Both the position numbers and the translations under genes were made by a program. Of a stretch of 64,000 nt of DNA, positions 55,001-63,166 are shown in pieces (the first letter of the stretch is position 1; every line of letters begins with the position of its first letter). The stretch lies in assembly GCF_001021505.1 (NCBI RefSeq), contig NZ_LDPO01000007.1, forward strand, positions 124,001 to 188,000, read 5' to 3'. The notes under the pieces are model-generated. The model was not told where the DNA came from. It saw only the letters and a list, made by a program, of their open reading frames with translations, and made no database searches. This stretch comes from Mycolicibacter heraklionensis. GTDB lineage: Bacteria; Actinomycetota; Actinomycetes; Mycobacteriales; Mycobacteriaceae.

Positions 55001-58000
55001 CCGAAACCGGTGCGGCCACCGGTGCGGCCACCGGCGCAGCCGGCGCGGGCGCGACAACCACCGGAGCGGGGGCGGCCGCAACAGGCGCTGGCGCAGGCGG
55101 CGCCGGCATGGTCGCGACCGCAGCAGGAGCGGCCACCGGCGCAGGTGCGGCAGGCACAGGTGCGGGCGGGGCGCTGACGTGGGCAACGGGAGCCGCCGGC
55201 GGCGCGGGCGGCGGAGCGGCCACCGGCGGAGCGGGCGGGGTCGCGACGCCATACGGAGCGACCGGCTGAGTCGGCGCCACCGTGGCTGCGGCGGGGAAAG
55301 CCAGCTGAGTGACCGGCATCGGGGTCAGGCCGGTGCTGGAAACCAGGGTCTGCAGCAGGCCCTGCAGGTGGGCGATGGTCTGCTGCATGCTGCCCAGCGC
55401 GCCGACCATGTGCGTCACCATCTCGGCTCCGGGCCCGGACATCAGCGGCGTGGTGACCATCGGAACCGGGGCGGCCTGAACCGGCACCGGGACGTGCGTC
55501 GGGACATGTGCCGGCAACCCGTTCGCGGCGGGAACGAATGGATCAGCTGTCATGGTGGGCTCCGATACGGTCGCGTGTCCGTTGTGGTCACTGCGGGGGG
55601 TGGATTTCACAGACTTTTCGGACTTCTCAGCGGGCCGGGACACCGGCTCGTCGTTGATGTCGGGCCGGCCGAAGTTGGTGCCGGTGAGCTTCATCGTCAG
55701 CTTGGGCGCCGGGCGGGTGCGTGGATCGTCGCCGTGGCGGTAGTCCGCCCACAGGCCTTCGAAGTTCATCGGGACGCCGGCGGCGACGAGCTGCGCCAGC
55801 CCCATCCACAGCGATCGAATCCCATTCCTGCCCTTGGCATCCAGGGAGACCGCGAAGTGGTCCTGGCCGGCCAGGCATTTGCCGACGAGGTTGGTGAGCA
55901 CGCTGCCGGGGCCGACTTCGACGAAGGTTCGGGCGCCGGCGGACCACATCGCCTGAATCTGCTCGACGAAGCGCACCGGCTGAGCGATCTGGTTGGCCAG
56001 CGTGACCTGCATCTGGTCAGCGCTGCCGACGTACGGCTGCGCTGTTGCGTTGGCGTACACCGGCACCTGCGGCACACCGAACGGGATGCCCGCCAGGTAC
56101 GCCGCGAACGGGGCCGCCGCCGAGCTGACGATCTCGGAGTGGAAGGCGGTGGCGACGTCGAGGAGCCGGGCGTTCATGCCCGCTGCGCTGAAGCGCTGCG
56201 CGGCATCGGCGATCGCCGCGCTGTCGCCCGAGAGCACGACCTGGTTGGGGGCATTGTGGTTCGCGATGACCACCGACAAACCCCACTCGCCGAGAAGTCT
56301 GCTGACCTGCTCGGCGGGGGCGGTCACCGCGCACATCGCTCCGTCGCTGCTGGCGGCGGCCTGGGCCATCAGCGCACCGCGTGCCCGGGCGATGAGCAGC
56401 GCGACGTCGTCACTGATCACTCCGGCGGCGCACAGCGCGCTTACTTCACCGAAGCTGTGACCGCCGACGGCGACCGGCGCGATGCCCAGCGAGCGGACGA
56501 CGGACAGCAGGCTCAAGCTGTGCGCGCCGATACCCGGCTGCGCCCATTCGGTCTTGGTCAGCTCGGCGGCCTGAGCCGCGCGGTCTTCCTCGGTGAACGC
56601 CGTCTTGGGCCAGACCACCTCGTGCAGGTCTCGGTCTGCGTTGAGCAGGCCGGCCCGCGCGAGTTCCCAAGGCGCCAAAGCCGGTTCGTAGAGTTGCGGG
56701 ATGTCGGCACCCATGCCGACGTACTGACTGCCCTGCCCGGGAAACAGCAGTGCGACCGGGCCGGCCTGCCGGCAGGAGTAGTAGTAGCCCTTGGGCGAGC
56801 TGAATGACGTCTCCCCGCTGGGTGTTTGAAGCTTCGCCGCAGCTTCCCCGAGCATCGCGCGCAGGCTCTCGACACCGTTGGCGACGACGGCGAGGCGGTG
56901 CGGTTGGCTGGCGTCATACGCCGATTGGGTGCTGCGTGCGAGGTAGCTCAGCATGTCCGGCGAGTCGACCAGCGAGGCGGCCAGCTCCCCCGCCTGCGCA
57001 GCCAGCGCCGCGGCGGAGTCCGCGCCGAGGACCACCAGCTCGGAGTCCCAGGAACGGTAGCGCGGTGCGTGCTTGCCGGCGCCGGCGTACTCCTCGAGCG
57101 TGATGTGGAAGTTCGTACCACCGAAGCCGAACGCGCTGACCGACGCCCGCCGCGGCACGTTCTGGTCGGCGATCCACGGCTTGGTCTGCGTCGACAGGTA
57201 GAACGGCGACGATTCGATCTCCAGCCCGGGGTTGGGCCGGTCGATCTTGATGGTCGGCGGGAGGACCTTGTGGTGCAGTGCCATCACGGTCTTGAACAGG
57301 CCGCAGGCTCCGGCGGCTCCCTTGGTGTGCCCCACCTGGGACTTGACCGACCCGACGGCGCACCATTGGCGGTCCGCCCGACCCGACTCGTCGAATACCC
57401 GGCGCAGGGCGGTGAACTCGGCGACGTCGCCGGCCTTGGTGCCGGTGCCGTGGGCTTCGACGAGTCCGACCGTTTCCGGTCCGTAGCCGGCGGCCTCGTA
57501 GGCGCGGCGCAGGGCCTTGGCCTGACCATCCGGGCTGGGGGCGTAGATGCTCTTGGCCCGTCCGTCCGAGGACGTGCCGATGCCGCGGATCACAGCGTAG
57601 ATCCGGTCGCCGTCACGCTCCGCGTCGTCGAGGCGCTTGAGGGCCAGCATCGACAGGCCCTCACCCAGCATGGTGCCGTCCGACTGGTCGGAGAACGGCC
57701 GGCAGTCGCCGGTGCGCGACAGTGCGGTGACCTTGGCGAAGCACATGAACATGAAGATGTCGTTGAAGGCGTCGACGCCGCCGGCGATCACCATGTCGGC
57801 CTCGCGCAGGTACAGCTCGTGCAGCGCGATCTCGATCGCGGCCAGCGAACTGGCGCACGCGGCGTCGACGACGCAGTTCGTTCCGCCGAGATCGAAACGG
57901 TTGGCGATACGTCCGGCGATGACGTTGCCGAGCAGGCCCGGGAAGGTGTTCTCCTGCCAGGGGGTGTAGCCCGACGCCACGCGTTCGCTGAATGCGGCCA

Positions 58001-58475
58001 GCTCTGAGTCGGAGAGGCCGGCGGCGCGCAGGCCGCGTTCCCAGATCGGCCGGTGCAGGCGACCGCTCATGTAGCCCGACATCTCGGTGCCGCCGGACGA
58101 GCCCAGCACCACGCTGACTCGTTCGCGATCGATGCCGGAGATGTCGCCGCCGGCGTAGTCCTCCAGCACTTGCTGCGCGACCCGCAACGCCAACAACTGG
58201 GCGGTGTCGGTCGCGGGCACCACGTTCGGCGGAATGCCGAAATCCATCGGCGAGAAGTCGATGGCGGGCAAGAACCCCCCGCGGCGGGCGTATACCTTGT
58301 CAGGCGTGCGAGGATCTGCGTCGTAGTAGTCGTCGATCCGCCAGTGCGACTCCGGTACGTCGGAGAACAGGTCGGCACCCTCGACGATGTTGCGCCAGAA
58401 TCGCTCGGCTTCCGGGGACCCGGGAAACAGTGCGCTGACGCCGACCACTGCGACAGGTGGATGTTTGGCTACCAC
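52071..58475 (-). CDS. pfaA: PUFA-synthase-like multidomain protein PfaA (KS-AT-ACP-ACP-KR-DH)
   Basis: A 2134-residue iterative synthase. Order: ketosynthase (~1-460; Cys207 in VVDAACASSLAAIE); acyltransferase (~570-870; Ser674 in GGHSFGEVSAL); a long Ala/Pro linker; two tandem acyl carrier domains with phosphopantetheine Ser in LGIDSIKRVEIL at 1200 and 1306; ketoreductase (~1500-1860; VSGGARGVTAGS, YAMAN); and a C-terminal PKS-type dehydratase (LLDHRVQGNVVLP ~1892; DGCLQAALVW ~2055). This is the PfaA layout of bacterial PUFA synthases but with two rather than four to nine ACPs. AAGGAG precedes GTG 58475 by four bases. A phosphopantetheinyl transferase is needed in trans; none is in the window. 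Confidence 0.93.
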   Translation of the reverse strand: MVAKHPPVAVVGVSALFPGSPEAERFWRNIVEGADLFSDVPESHWRIDDYYDADPRTPDKVYARRGGFLPAIDFSPMDFGIPPNVVPATDTAQLLALRVAQQVLEDYAGGDISGIDRERVSVVLGSSGGTEMSGYMSGRLHRPIWERGLRAAGLSDSELAAFSERVASGYTPWQENTFPGLLGNVIAGRIANRFDLGGTNCVVDAACASSLAAIEIALHELYLREADMVIAGGVDAFNDIFMFMCFAKVTALSRTGDCRPFSDQSDGTMLGEGLSMLALKRLDDAERDGDRIYAVIRGIGTSSDGRAKSIYAPSPDGQAKALRRAYEAAGYGPETVGLVEAHGTGTKAGDVAEFTALRRVFDESGRADRQWCAVGSVKSQVGHTKGAAGACGLFKTVMALHHKVLPPTIKIDRPNPGLEIESSPFYLSTQTKPWIADQNVPRRASVSAFGFGGTNFHITLEEYAGAGKHAPRYRSWDSELVVLGADSAAALAAQAGELAASLVDSPDMLSYLARSTQSAYDASQPHRLAVVANGVESLRAMLGEAAAKLQTPSGETSFSSPKGYYYSCRQAGPVALLFPGQGSQYVGMGADIPQLYEPALAPWELARAGLLNADRDLHEVVWPKTAFTEEDRAAQAAELTKTEWAQPGIGAHSLSLLSVVRSLGIAPVAVGGHSFGEVSALCAAGVISDDVALLIARARGALMAQAAASSDGAMCAVTAPAEQVSRLLGEWGLSVVIANHNAPNQVVLSGDSAAIADAAQRFSAAGMNARLLDVATAFHSEIVSSAAAPFAAYLAGIPFGVPQVPVYANATAQPYVGSADQMQVTLANQIAQPVRFVEQIQAMWSAGARTFVEVGPGSVLTNLVGKCLAGQDHFAVSLDAKGRNGIRSLWMGLAQLVAAGVPMNFEGLWADYRHGDDPRTRPAPKLTMKLTGTNFGRPDINDEPVSRPAEKSEKSVKSTPRSDHNGHATVSEPTMTADPFVPAANGLPAHVPTHVPVPVQAAPVPMVTTPLMSGPGAEMVTHMVGALGSMQQTIAHLQGLLQTLVSSTGLTPMPVTQLAFPAAATVAPTQPVAPYGVATPPAPPVAAPPPAPPAAPVAHVSAPPAPVPAAPAPVAAPAAVATMPAPPAPAPVAAAPAPVVVAPAPAAPVAAPVAAPVSAAPAVGVDLVGDMLAVVAEKTGYPVEMLDLSMALEADLGIDSIKRVEILSAVQDRVPSLPEVDTATMAALVTLQEIVDYLQSLLGPAAAPVVAAPAPAPVVVASAPVAPAVGVDLVGDMLAVVAEKTGYPVEMLDLSMALEADLGIDSIKRVEILSAVQDRVPSLPEVDTATMAALVTLQEIVDYLQSLIGSPPPDLVAPNGLSAGDRAPFELTGAEVARYAVRATAAPVSGMGMPGLYAAKTVEIVTAEAAEDGLTETAEALAAVLRTHGIRAVIVAKPSADAEAVIHLGGLRPIATRAEALALNRVLFADAHCVAAQFAERGGVFVTVQDTGGTFGLLSDPGLRAWSGGIGALAKTAAQEWTSAQVKAIDIAVGHRSPLVIAEQIADEVLAGGVELEVGLGSSHGRTTVVADAQQVTARTHRIGPQDVIVVSGGARGVTAGSVIALAQQTQAAFVLIGRTELTDEPPEAQGLTTDAELKRALLASAAAQGLKVTPKQLEQQAQRILADREVRASLAALTAAGSRVRYAAADVRDAAQLSALLDSVRSELGPITGLVHGAGVLADAPLHKKTLDGFDRVFETKVGGACALLDATANDALKVICLFSSVAARSGNVGQSDYAMANEILNKVALAEQARRGPSCLVRALGWGPWDSGMVTPGLKAMFESRGISLIPLADGARAFVAEVLDGETGSSEVTLGDGVLAGLPTHPIPPEGRVARVLAHVAQQPYLLDHRVQGNVVLPVVQALEWFIRMAEACRPGYHVDRVLDLRVLRGVTLYEFERHGNPLLVRCVPVEDRPELLTLTLSDIEDSTAYYSAKLEMRSGAAVVPSAPASTPGNRRLDREACYTGGALFHGAAFQVLDSMDCAETTATAQLSGLTSVGWVGEGWATDPAAVDGCLQAALVWSYELLGRNVLPLRVGEIVRYRSGALSAGLRCVLTGGDAKTSRAVCDLDLIDADNQLVLSLRRLELYPYGG
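54442..54681 (-). repeat. 240-bp ACP repeat, copy 2 (encodes the second carrier domain)
   Basis: Matches 54760-54999 at 239 of 240 positions (single difference at 54447/54765). Spacing is 318 bp. The unit encodes the whole carrier domain from the GVDLVGDML helix to DYLQSL, and is visibly less G/C-rich than the surrounding pfaA coding sequence. Confidence 0.95.
54760..54999 (-). repeat. 240-bp ACP repeat, copy 1 (encodes the first carrier domain)
   Basis: Near-identical partner of 54442-54681 in direct orientation. Identity stops sharply at both ends, where Ala/Pro linkers of different sequence begin, as expected for a recent duplication or gene conversion limited to the carrier domain. Confidence 0.95.
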
Positions 58476-58733
58476 AGGTCTCCTTAAGAGCGGCCTTGAC
58501 GCAAAGCATCGAATGCCTAAGTTTTGCCATCAGAGACGTTTAATCGCAGCTGGGGGTCCGCTGATCATCCCGATGGCCAGACGCTGCCGGGACCATATCA
58601 GAGTGTTGCAGCCATCACACGGCGAGATGCCCGGCCCAGACTCCCGCATGCATTACAGTCGTCCGCCGAAATGTTACGGCGGGGAGCCGCTGAACAGCCA
58701 GAACATGCCCCGTCAGCGCATTTGACGACCGCG

Positions 58734-60386
58734 TCAGACAGCCAGCGGCCGCGGGCTGTAGGCGAATGCTTTGGCCGGAACGGGCACCCCGCAGGAGCGG
58801 GCCGCGCTGGCGCGGGTCACCTGCGCCGCACCTTCGAGCAAGTTAAGTGCCACCTGGACGGCCTGGCGGTTCTCGCACGGCTCCAGGTGGCTGCCGGCCA
58901 CCCAGCTGTTGTACGCGCCCATGGCCGGGCCGCACCAGATCTGGTAGTCCAGCACACGCTCCGGAACGCCGCTGATGGCCCACCGGCTCGACTGCCCCAG
59001 ATACCACCGGAACACCAGTGCCATCTGGTACTTCGGATCCCGCGAGGCCAGCTCGAGCACCGCCGGGTCACGCTGTTGCCAGTACCGCTGGGTGTCCGCC
59101 CACACCTCGGCGACGGTGGTGCCCAGGATCTTTTCCAGCTCGGGGCCGTGCTTGGCGACCACGCTGGCCAGGTCGGGGTTGCCCGCGTACCACTCGTAGA
59201 GCTTCTTGCCGCGGGGGGCGAACATCGTTCCCCGCTTGAGGACCTGCAGGTTGACGCCCATTTCGAACATGTCCGAGGCGGGGGCCATCATCACGTCCGC
59301 GATCCCGGCGGTGGCCAGCATGGCGCGCCCGGGCGCCGAAAGCCCCGACTCCACGCAGGCCTGGTTGACCGACCCGGTCAGCACGTAGGCCGCGCCCATC
59401 GCGAAGGCGCCGGCGACCGCCTGCGGGGCGCCGAGACCACCCGCCGCGCCCACCCGCACCCGGCAGTTCAACGCGTGCTGCTGGGCCAGCGAGTCGCGCA
59501 GCATGGCGATTTCGGAGAACAGCGCCGGCAGCGGCCGGTTATCGGTGTGTCCACCGCTGTCGGATTCGACGGTGATGTCCTCGGCCACCGGCACGTAGCG
59601 AGACAGCTCGGCTTCACGCTCGGTCAGCTTTCCGGCCGCCACCAGGGCCGACACCAACGCCGCCGGCGCCGGCTCGATGAACATGCGCGCCACCTCGGGC
59701 CGCGACACCTTGGCCATCACGTGGTTGCGGCGCACGATGTTGCCGGCCGGATCGGTGTCCAGGCCCGACAGCGCGTAGTGCACCACCGCGGGCGTCAGCT
59801 TCATGAATGCCGAGGCCTCGACGACGGGAACACCGCGCGCGATGAACAGCTCGGCGACGCGCGTCTCCAGGGAGACCTCGTTGGGCGAGTGGATCAGGTT
59901 GGCTCCCCAGGCGAGCCCGGGCCGGCCGGCCAACGCGGTCTGGATCTCGTCCAGCCCCCGCTCCACCGCGTCATAGGACAGCCCGCCCGCACCGAAGAAG
60001 CCCATCATCCCGGCCTCGGCCATCGCGATGACGAGCGCCGGTGTCGCGATGCCGTTGGCCATCGCTCCGGTGACATAGGGGAAGCGGACGCCGTGTGCCT
60101 CGCAGAACTCGCGGTCCCCCAGCCATTCGGGGTAGATCGGGGGCAGCGTTCCCACCAGGGACAATTCCGATTCCCCGGCGCCGACCAACTCGCCGCCCAG
60201 GGCCAGGCCCAGCATTCCGGTGGCCGTTTCGCGCACCACATGAACGGGGTGGCGCAGGTAGCCGATGATGTCGGCGATGTCGTCCGGGGCGAACGCGGCC
60301 GGCGCGGTGGTGGGCCGCCACCCCAGGCCCGGGCCGGCGCCCGCCCCGGTCTGCTGCTCCAGTACTGCGCCAGGTCGCTCGTTCAC
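58734..60386 (-). CDS. pfaD: PfaD-type trans-acting enoyl reductase (2-nitropropane dioxygenase fold)
   Basis: A ~550-residue FMN-dependent enoyl reductase. Start GTG 60386 (MNERPGAVLEQQTG) has AGAGGAA upstream; the longer frame to 60461 runs into the palindrome. Motifs of the PfaD/2-NPD family: PYVTGAMANGIATPALVIAM, AGMMGFFGAGGLSYDAVERG, GANLIHSPNEVSLE, ITVESDSGGHTDNRPL, VRVGAAGGLGAPQAVAGAF and GAAYVLTGSVNQACVESGLS. In Pfa systems this protein reduces enoyl-ACP intermediates in trans. It is the first gene of the pfaD-pfaA-pfaC series; 258 bp separate it from pfaA, enough for a second promoter. Confidence 0.93.
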   Translation of the reverse strand: MNERPGAVLEQQTGAGAGPGLGWRPTTAPAAFAPDDIADIIGYLRHPVHVVRETATGMLGLALGGELVGAGESELSLVGTLPPIYPEWLGDREFCEAHGVRFPYVTGAMANGIATPALVIAMAEAGMMGFFGAGGLSYDAVERGLDEIQTALAGRPGLAWGANLIHSPNEVSLETRVAELFIARGVPVVEASAFMKLTPAVVHYALSGLDTDPAGNIVRRNHVMAKVSRPEVARMFIEPAPAALVSALVAAGKLTEREAELSRYVPVAEDITVESDSGGHTDNRPLPALFSEIAMLRDSLAQQHALNCRVRVGAAGGLGAPQAVAGAFAMGAAYVLTGSVNQACVESGLSAPGRAMLATAGIADVMMAPASDMFEMGVNLQVLKRGTMFAPRGKKLYEWYAGNPDLASVVAKHGPELEKILGTTVAEVWADTQRYWQQRDPAVLELASRDPKYQMALVFRWYLGQSSRWAISGVPERVLDYQIWCGPAMGAYNSWVAGSHLEPCENRQAVQVALNLLEGAAQVTRASAARSCGVPVPAKAFAYSPRPLAV

Positions 60387-60457
60387 AGTCGGTTCCTCTC
60401 GATCACCGGTGCTGTGAGCGCTCGCGCCGAGGGGCCCTGCGCACGAACCGGAGAAAA

Positions 60458-60476
60458 CCATGAGAGTTTCTCATGG
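60458..60476. promoter_or_regulatory. perfect palindrome between pfaD and the PAP2/DGK gene
   Basis: CCATGAGA (60458-60465) and TCTCATGG (60469-60476) are perfect inverted repeats around GTT, in the 182-bp gap between divergent starts at 60386 and 60569. The site could control both directions. No regulator gene is adjacent. Confidence 0.65.
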
Positions 60477-60568
60477 ACCGCGGTGGCGGGGAGTCTCCCC
60501 ACCGTCAAACGGGTATAGAGCTGCGGTACGGCGCCAGCGGCGGCGCCGCTGGACGGAGGAATACTGCC

Positions 60569-62083
60569 GTGGGTCAGCTGCCGATGGCGCCCTTGCCGCG
60601 CCGACGTTCCGGTCTGCGTCAGATCACCGAAGGCCTCGGCAAGCTCGACGCCGAGGTGTTCGAGGCGATCGCACAGTCGCCCAGCCGACTGCTCGACACC
60701 ACCATGCCGGTACTCACCCGCGCCGCCGACCACTCCAAACTGTGGCTGGCTCTCGCGGCCGCCATGGCCGTCACCGGCGGCCCGGCCACCCAGCGCGCCG
60801 CCGCCCGCGGGGTGGCCAGCCTGGCGCTGACCAGCCTGGTGACCAACCAAGTGGTCAAACGGATCCGGCATCGCGCGCGCCCCAACATCGCGCTGGTGCC
60901 CCTGCTGCGTCGTGCCCGCCGCCTACCGTTGTCGAATTCGCTGCCCTCCGGTCACTCCGCGAGCGCGGCGGCGTTCGCCACCGGGGTCGGCCTGGAGAAC
61001 CCCCTGCTGGGCCTGCCCATCGCCGGGCTGGCCGGCCTGGTCGGCCTGTCCCGGATCGCCACCGGCGTCCACTATCCCGGGGATGTGCTGGCCGGGTTGG
61101 GCATCGGCGCGTCGGTCGCGGTGGTCGGGGCGAAGCTGGTGCCGCCGATTGCCTCCCCGCCGACGCCGCACGCCGCTGCGCTGCGACTCCCCTCCCCCAC
61201 ACGCCCCGACGGCGCCGGGGTGACGTTGGTGGTCAATCCGGATTCCGGCGCCGGGCGGGCGGGCGAGGTCGCCGCCCAGGTGCGCAAAGCCCTGCCTGCC
61301 GTCACCCTCGTCGAGCTCGGCCCCGACGACGACCTGGCGGAGTCGTTGCGCCGCGCCGCCGATTCCGCTGAGGTGCTGGCGATCGCCGGCGGCGACGGAT
61401 CGGTCGCGACCGCGGCGCACGTGGCGGTGGAACGCGACCTGCCGCTGGCGGTGTTTCCGGGTGGCACCCTGAACCACTTCGCCAAGGACATCGGCTGCGA
61501 CACCACCGCGAAGGCCATCCGGGCCGTCGCCGACGGCAGCCTGTCGCGGGTGGACGTGGTGCGGTTCAACTCCGAGACCACGGTGATCAACACGGTGAGC
61601 ATCGGCGCCTACCCGACGTTTGTTCGTCGCCGAGAACGGTTGCAGGGCAAGCTCGGTAAGCCCGTCGCCAGCGCCTACGCCATGCTGATGACACTGCGGC
61701 GCGAACAGCCGGTGCGCATCGCCTACGACAACAAGACACTGCAGACGTCGCTGTTCTTCCTCGGCAACTCGGCGTATCAGCCCGACGGCTTCGCGCCGGC
61801 CGTGCGGCACCGGATGGACGACGGGCTGTTGGACGTGCGGATCCTGGAAACCGGCCGGCCGTGGTCCACGCTGCGGATCCTGGCGGCGCTGCTGACCGGT
61901 CGACTGCAGCGCAGTCGGCTCTACCACGAGCTGCGGGTACCGCAATTCCGATTCACCGCGGTCGACGGACCGGTACCGATCGCTCACGACGGAGAGGTCG
62001 ACACCGCTTGCGAGGAAGCCGAATTCACCGCGTGCTACCGCGCGTTGCAGGTGTTTCGGCCGATGCCGTCGGGCGCGCGGTAA
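60569..62083 (+). CDS. PAP2 phosphatase / diacylglycerol kinase fusion
   Basis: A 504-residue fusion from GTG 60569 ([20 protein letters not shown]), with GGAGGA eight bases upstream. The N-terminal PAP2 phosphatase (~1-200) has all three motifs: KRIRHRARP, SLPSGHSAS and SRIATGVHYPGD. The C-terminal domain (~215-500) is DGK/sphingosine-kinase-like: LVVNPDSGAGRAG, AIAGGDGSVATAA and FPGGTLNHFAKDIG. One half removes phosphate from phosphatidate-like lipids and the other phosphorylates DAG-like lipids. Such fusions occur in other mycobacteria, so the family is not new; its place beside a synthase ending in AGPAT suggests glycerolipid processing of the Pfa product (inference). Confidence 0.9.
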   Translation: MGQLPMAPLPRRRSGLRQITEGLGKLDAEVFEAIAQSPSRLLDTTMPVLTRAADHSKLWLALAAAMAVTGGPATQRAAARGVASLALTSLVTNQVVKRIRHRARPNIALVPLLRRARRLPLSNSLPSGHSASAAAFATGVGLENPLLGLPIAGLAGLVGLSRIATGVHYPGDVLAGLGIGASVAVVGAKLVPPIASPPTPHAAALRLPSPTRPDGAGVTLVVNPDSGAGRAGEVAAQVRKALPAVTLVELGPDDDLAESLRRAADSAEVLAIAGGDGSVATAAHVAVERDLPLAVFPGGTLNHFAKDIGCDTTAKAIRAVADGSLSRVDVVRFNSETTVINTVSIGAYPTFVRRRERLQGKLGKPVASAYAMLMTLRREQPVRIAYDNKTLQTSLFFLGNSAYQPDGFAPAVRHRMDDGLLDVRILETGRPWSTLRILAALLTGRLQRSRLYHELRVPQFRFTAVDGPVPIAHDGEVDTACEEAEFTACYRALQVFRPMPSGAR

Positions 62084-62088
62084 CCGCG

Positions 62089-63072
62089 CTAGACCAGCGG
62101 GAACCAGTAGTCGAGGGTGTCCTCGACACCGCCCCAGTCGATGCCCATCCAGTCGGTGAAGAACTCCTCGATCTTGCCGAAGGCGTTGTAGATCATCTCC
62201 ACGATCGAGTTGAACAGTCCCACGAACACACCACTTTCGATCAGCCCGCCGCTTGTCAGCGCACTGATCCAGGTGCTGAACTCGTCGATGTCACCGGAGA
62301 GGTCGATGTTGGTGATCAACCCGTCGGTGCTGAGGGTGTGGTTGGCGACCTCTTCCGGCGTGAGGCCCAAGTACATGACGTGCTCCCAGAGCAAGCCGAG
62401 CATGGAGTTCGACACGTAGTCGGCAACGGGGTCACCGGGGAACTCGTAAATGGTGGTGGTGAAGGCGTCGTTGGGGGTATGGAAACCGTTCAGCAGGGGG
62501 TAAAGGTCGGAGGTGTCGGTGGCGCCGGAGGGATCCGACCACACGCCGGTCGTACTGGACGGATCACCGATGAAAACGAAGTGCAACGCCCCCGACGGGA
62601 TGACACCGTCATGGGCCAACTGGGCCATCGCGATCGAGCCGGCCGTGGCGCCCTGCGAGTAGCCGAAGATCCACAGCGGGTGCTCGGCGTCGTAGGCGCC
62701 GGGGTTGGCGGCAAATTCGGCCTCCACCGCCTGGACGATCAGTGCCGCCCCGGCGAAACTGCTGTGCCCCTGCAGGATGAGTTGCGGGGTGGTCAGCACC
62801 TGCAGCGCGGAATCGCAGCCGGCGGAGCCGATCACGCACACCGTCGCGTCGTCGCCGGCGTCGAAACCCAGCGGCTGCAGGAACAGGTCGGCCGCGGTCT
62901 GAGCGAAGGCCGCCGACGGCGTGGTCAACATGGTCCCGCCGACGAAGATCGCAGTGTCCGACAGCAGGGCTACTTGGTACGCGTGCGCCGTTTGGACGAC
63001 GGGGGTTCCGACGACGCCGGCCGCGATCACGCTCGCGGCAGCGAGCGGCGCGAAAACCTTGGTTGCGTTCAT
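62089..63072 (-). CDS. PE-PPE-domain secreted esterase/acyltransferase (cutinase-like)
   Basis: Start ATG 63072 (MNATKVFAPLAAASVIAAGV) gives a signal peptide ending TAHA; the frame upstream runs across the divergent gene and is a shadow. The 327-residue product has the PE-PPE serine hydrolase fold: LSDTAIFVGGTMLTTPS, LWIFGYSQGATAGSIAMAQL with nucleophile Ser in GYSQG, FVFIGDPSSTTG, and a C-terminal lid-like helical region (WEHVMYLGLTPEEVANH). The family (PF08237) includes extracellular acyltransferases of mycobacterial trehalose lipids (Chp1/Chp2). It ends 5 bp from the PAP2/DGK stop (convergent). Confidence 0.88.
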   Translation of the reverse strand: MNATKVFAPLAAASVIAAGVVGTPVVQTAHAYQVALLSDTAIFVGGTMLTTPSAAFAQTAADLFLQPLGFDAGDDATVCVIGSAGCDSALQVLTTPQLILQGHSSFAGAALIVQAVEAEFAANPGAYDAEHPLWIFGYSQGATAGSIAMAQLAHDGVIPSGALHFVFIGDPSSTTGVWSDPSGATDTSDLYPLLNGFHTPNDAFTTTIYEFPGDPVADYVSNSMLGLLWEHVMYLGLTPEEVANHTLSTDGLITNIDLSGDIDEFSTWISALTSGGLIESGVFVGLFNSIVEMIYNAFGKIEEFFTDWMGIDWGGVEDTLDYWFPLV

Positions 63073-63166
63073 GCCGAGCACCCTAAGGTGTCTGTATGAG
63101 CTAGTAAAGAAACGCCGAAGAACCCCCGGTGGTGGCGAAGCCTCAACGAATGGGAGCCGCGCAGTG

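Noticed and set aside
54441..56807. 788-codon plus-strand frame with strong internal repeats
   Set aside because: Its repeats are simply the antisense of the duplicated ACP domains and Ala/Pro linkers.
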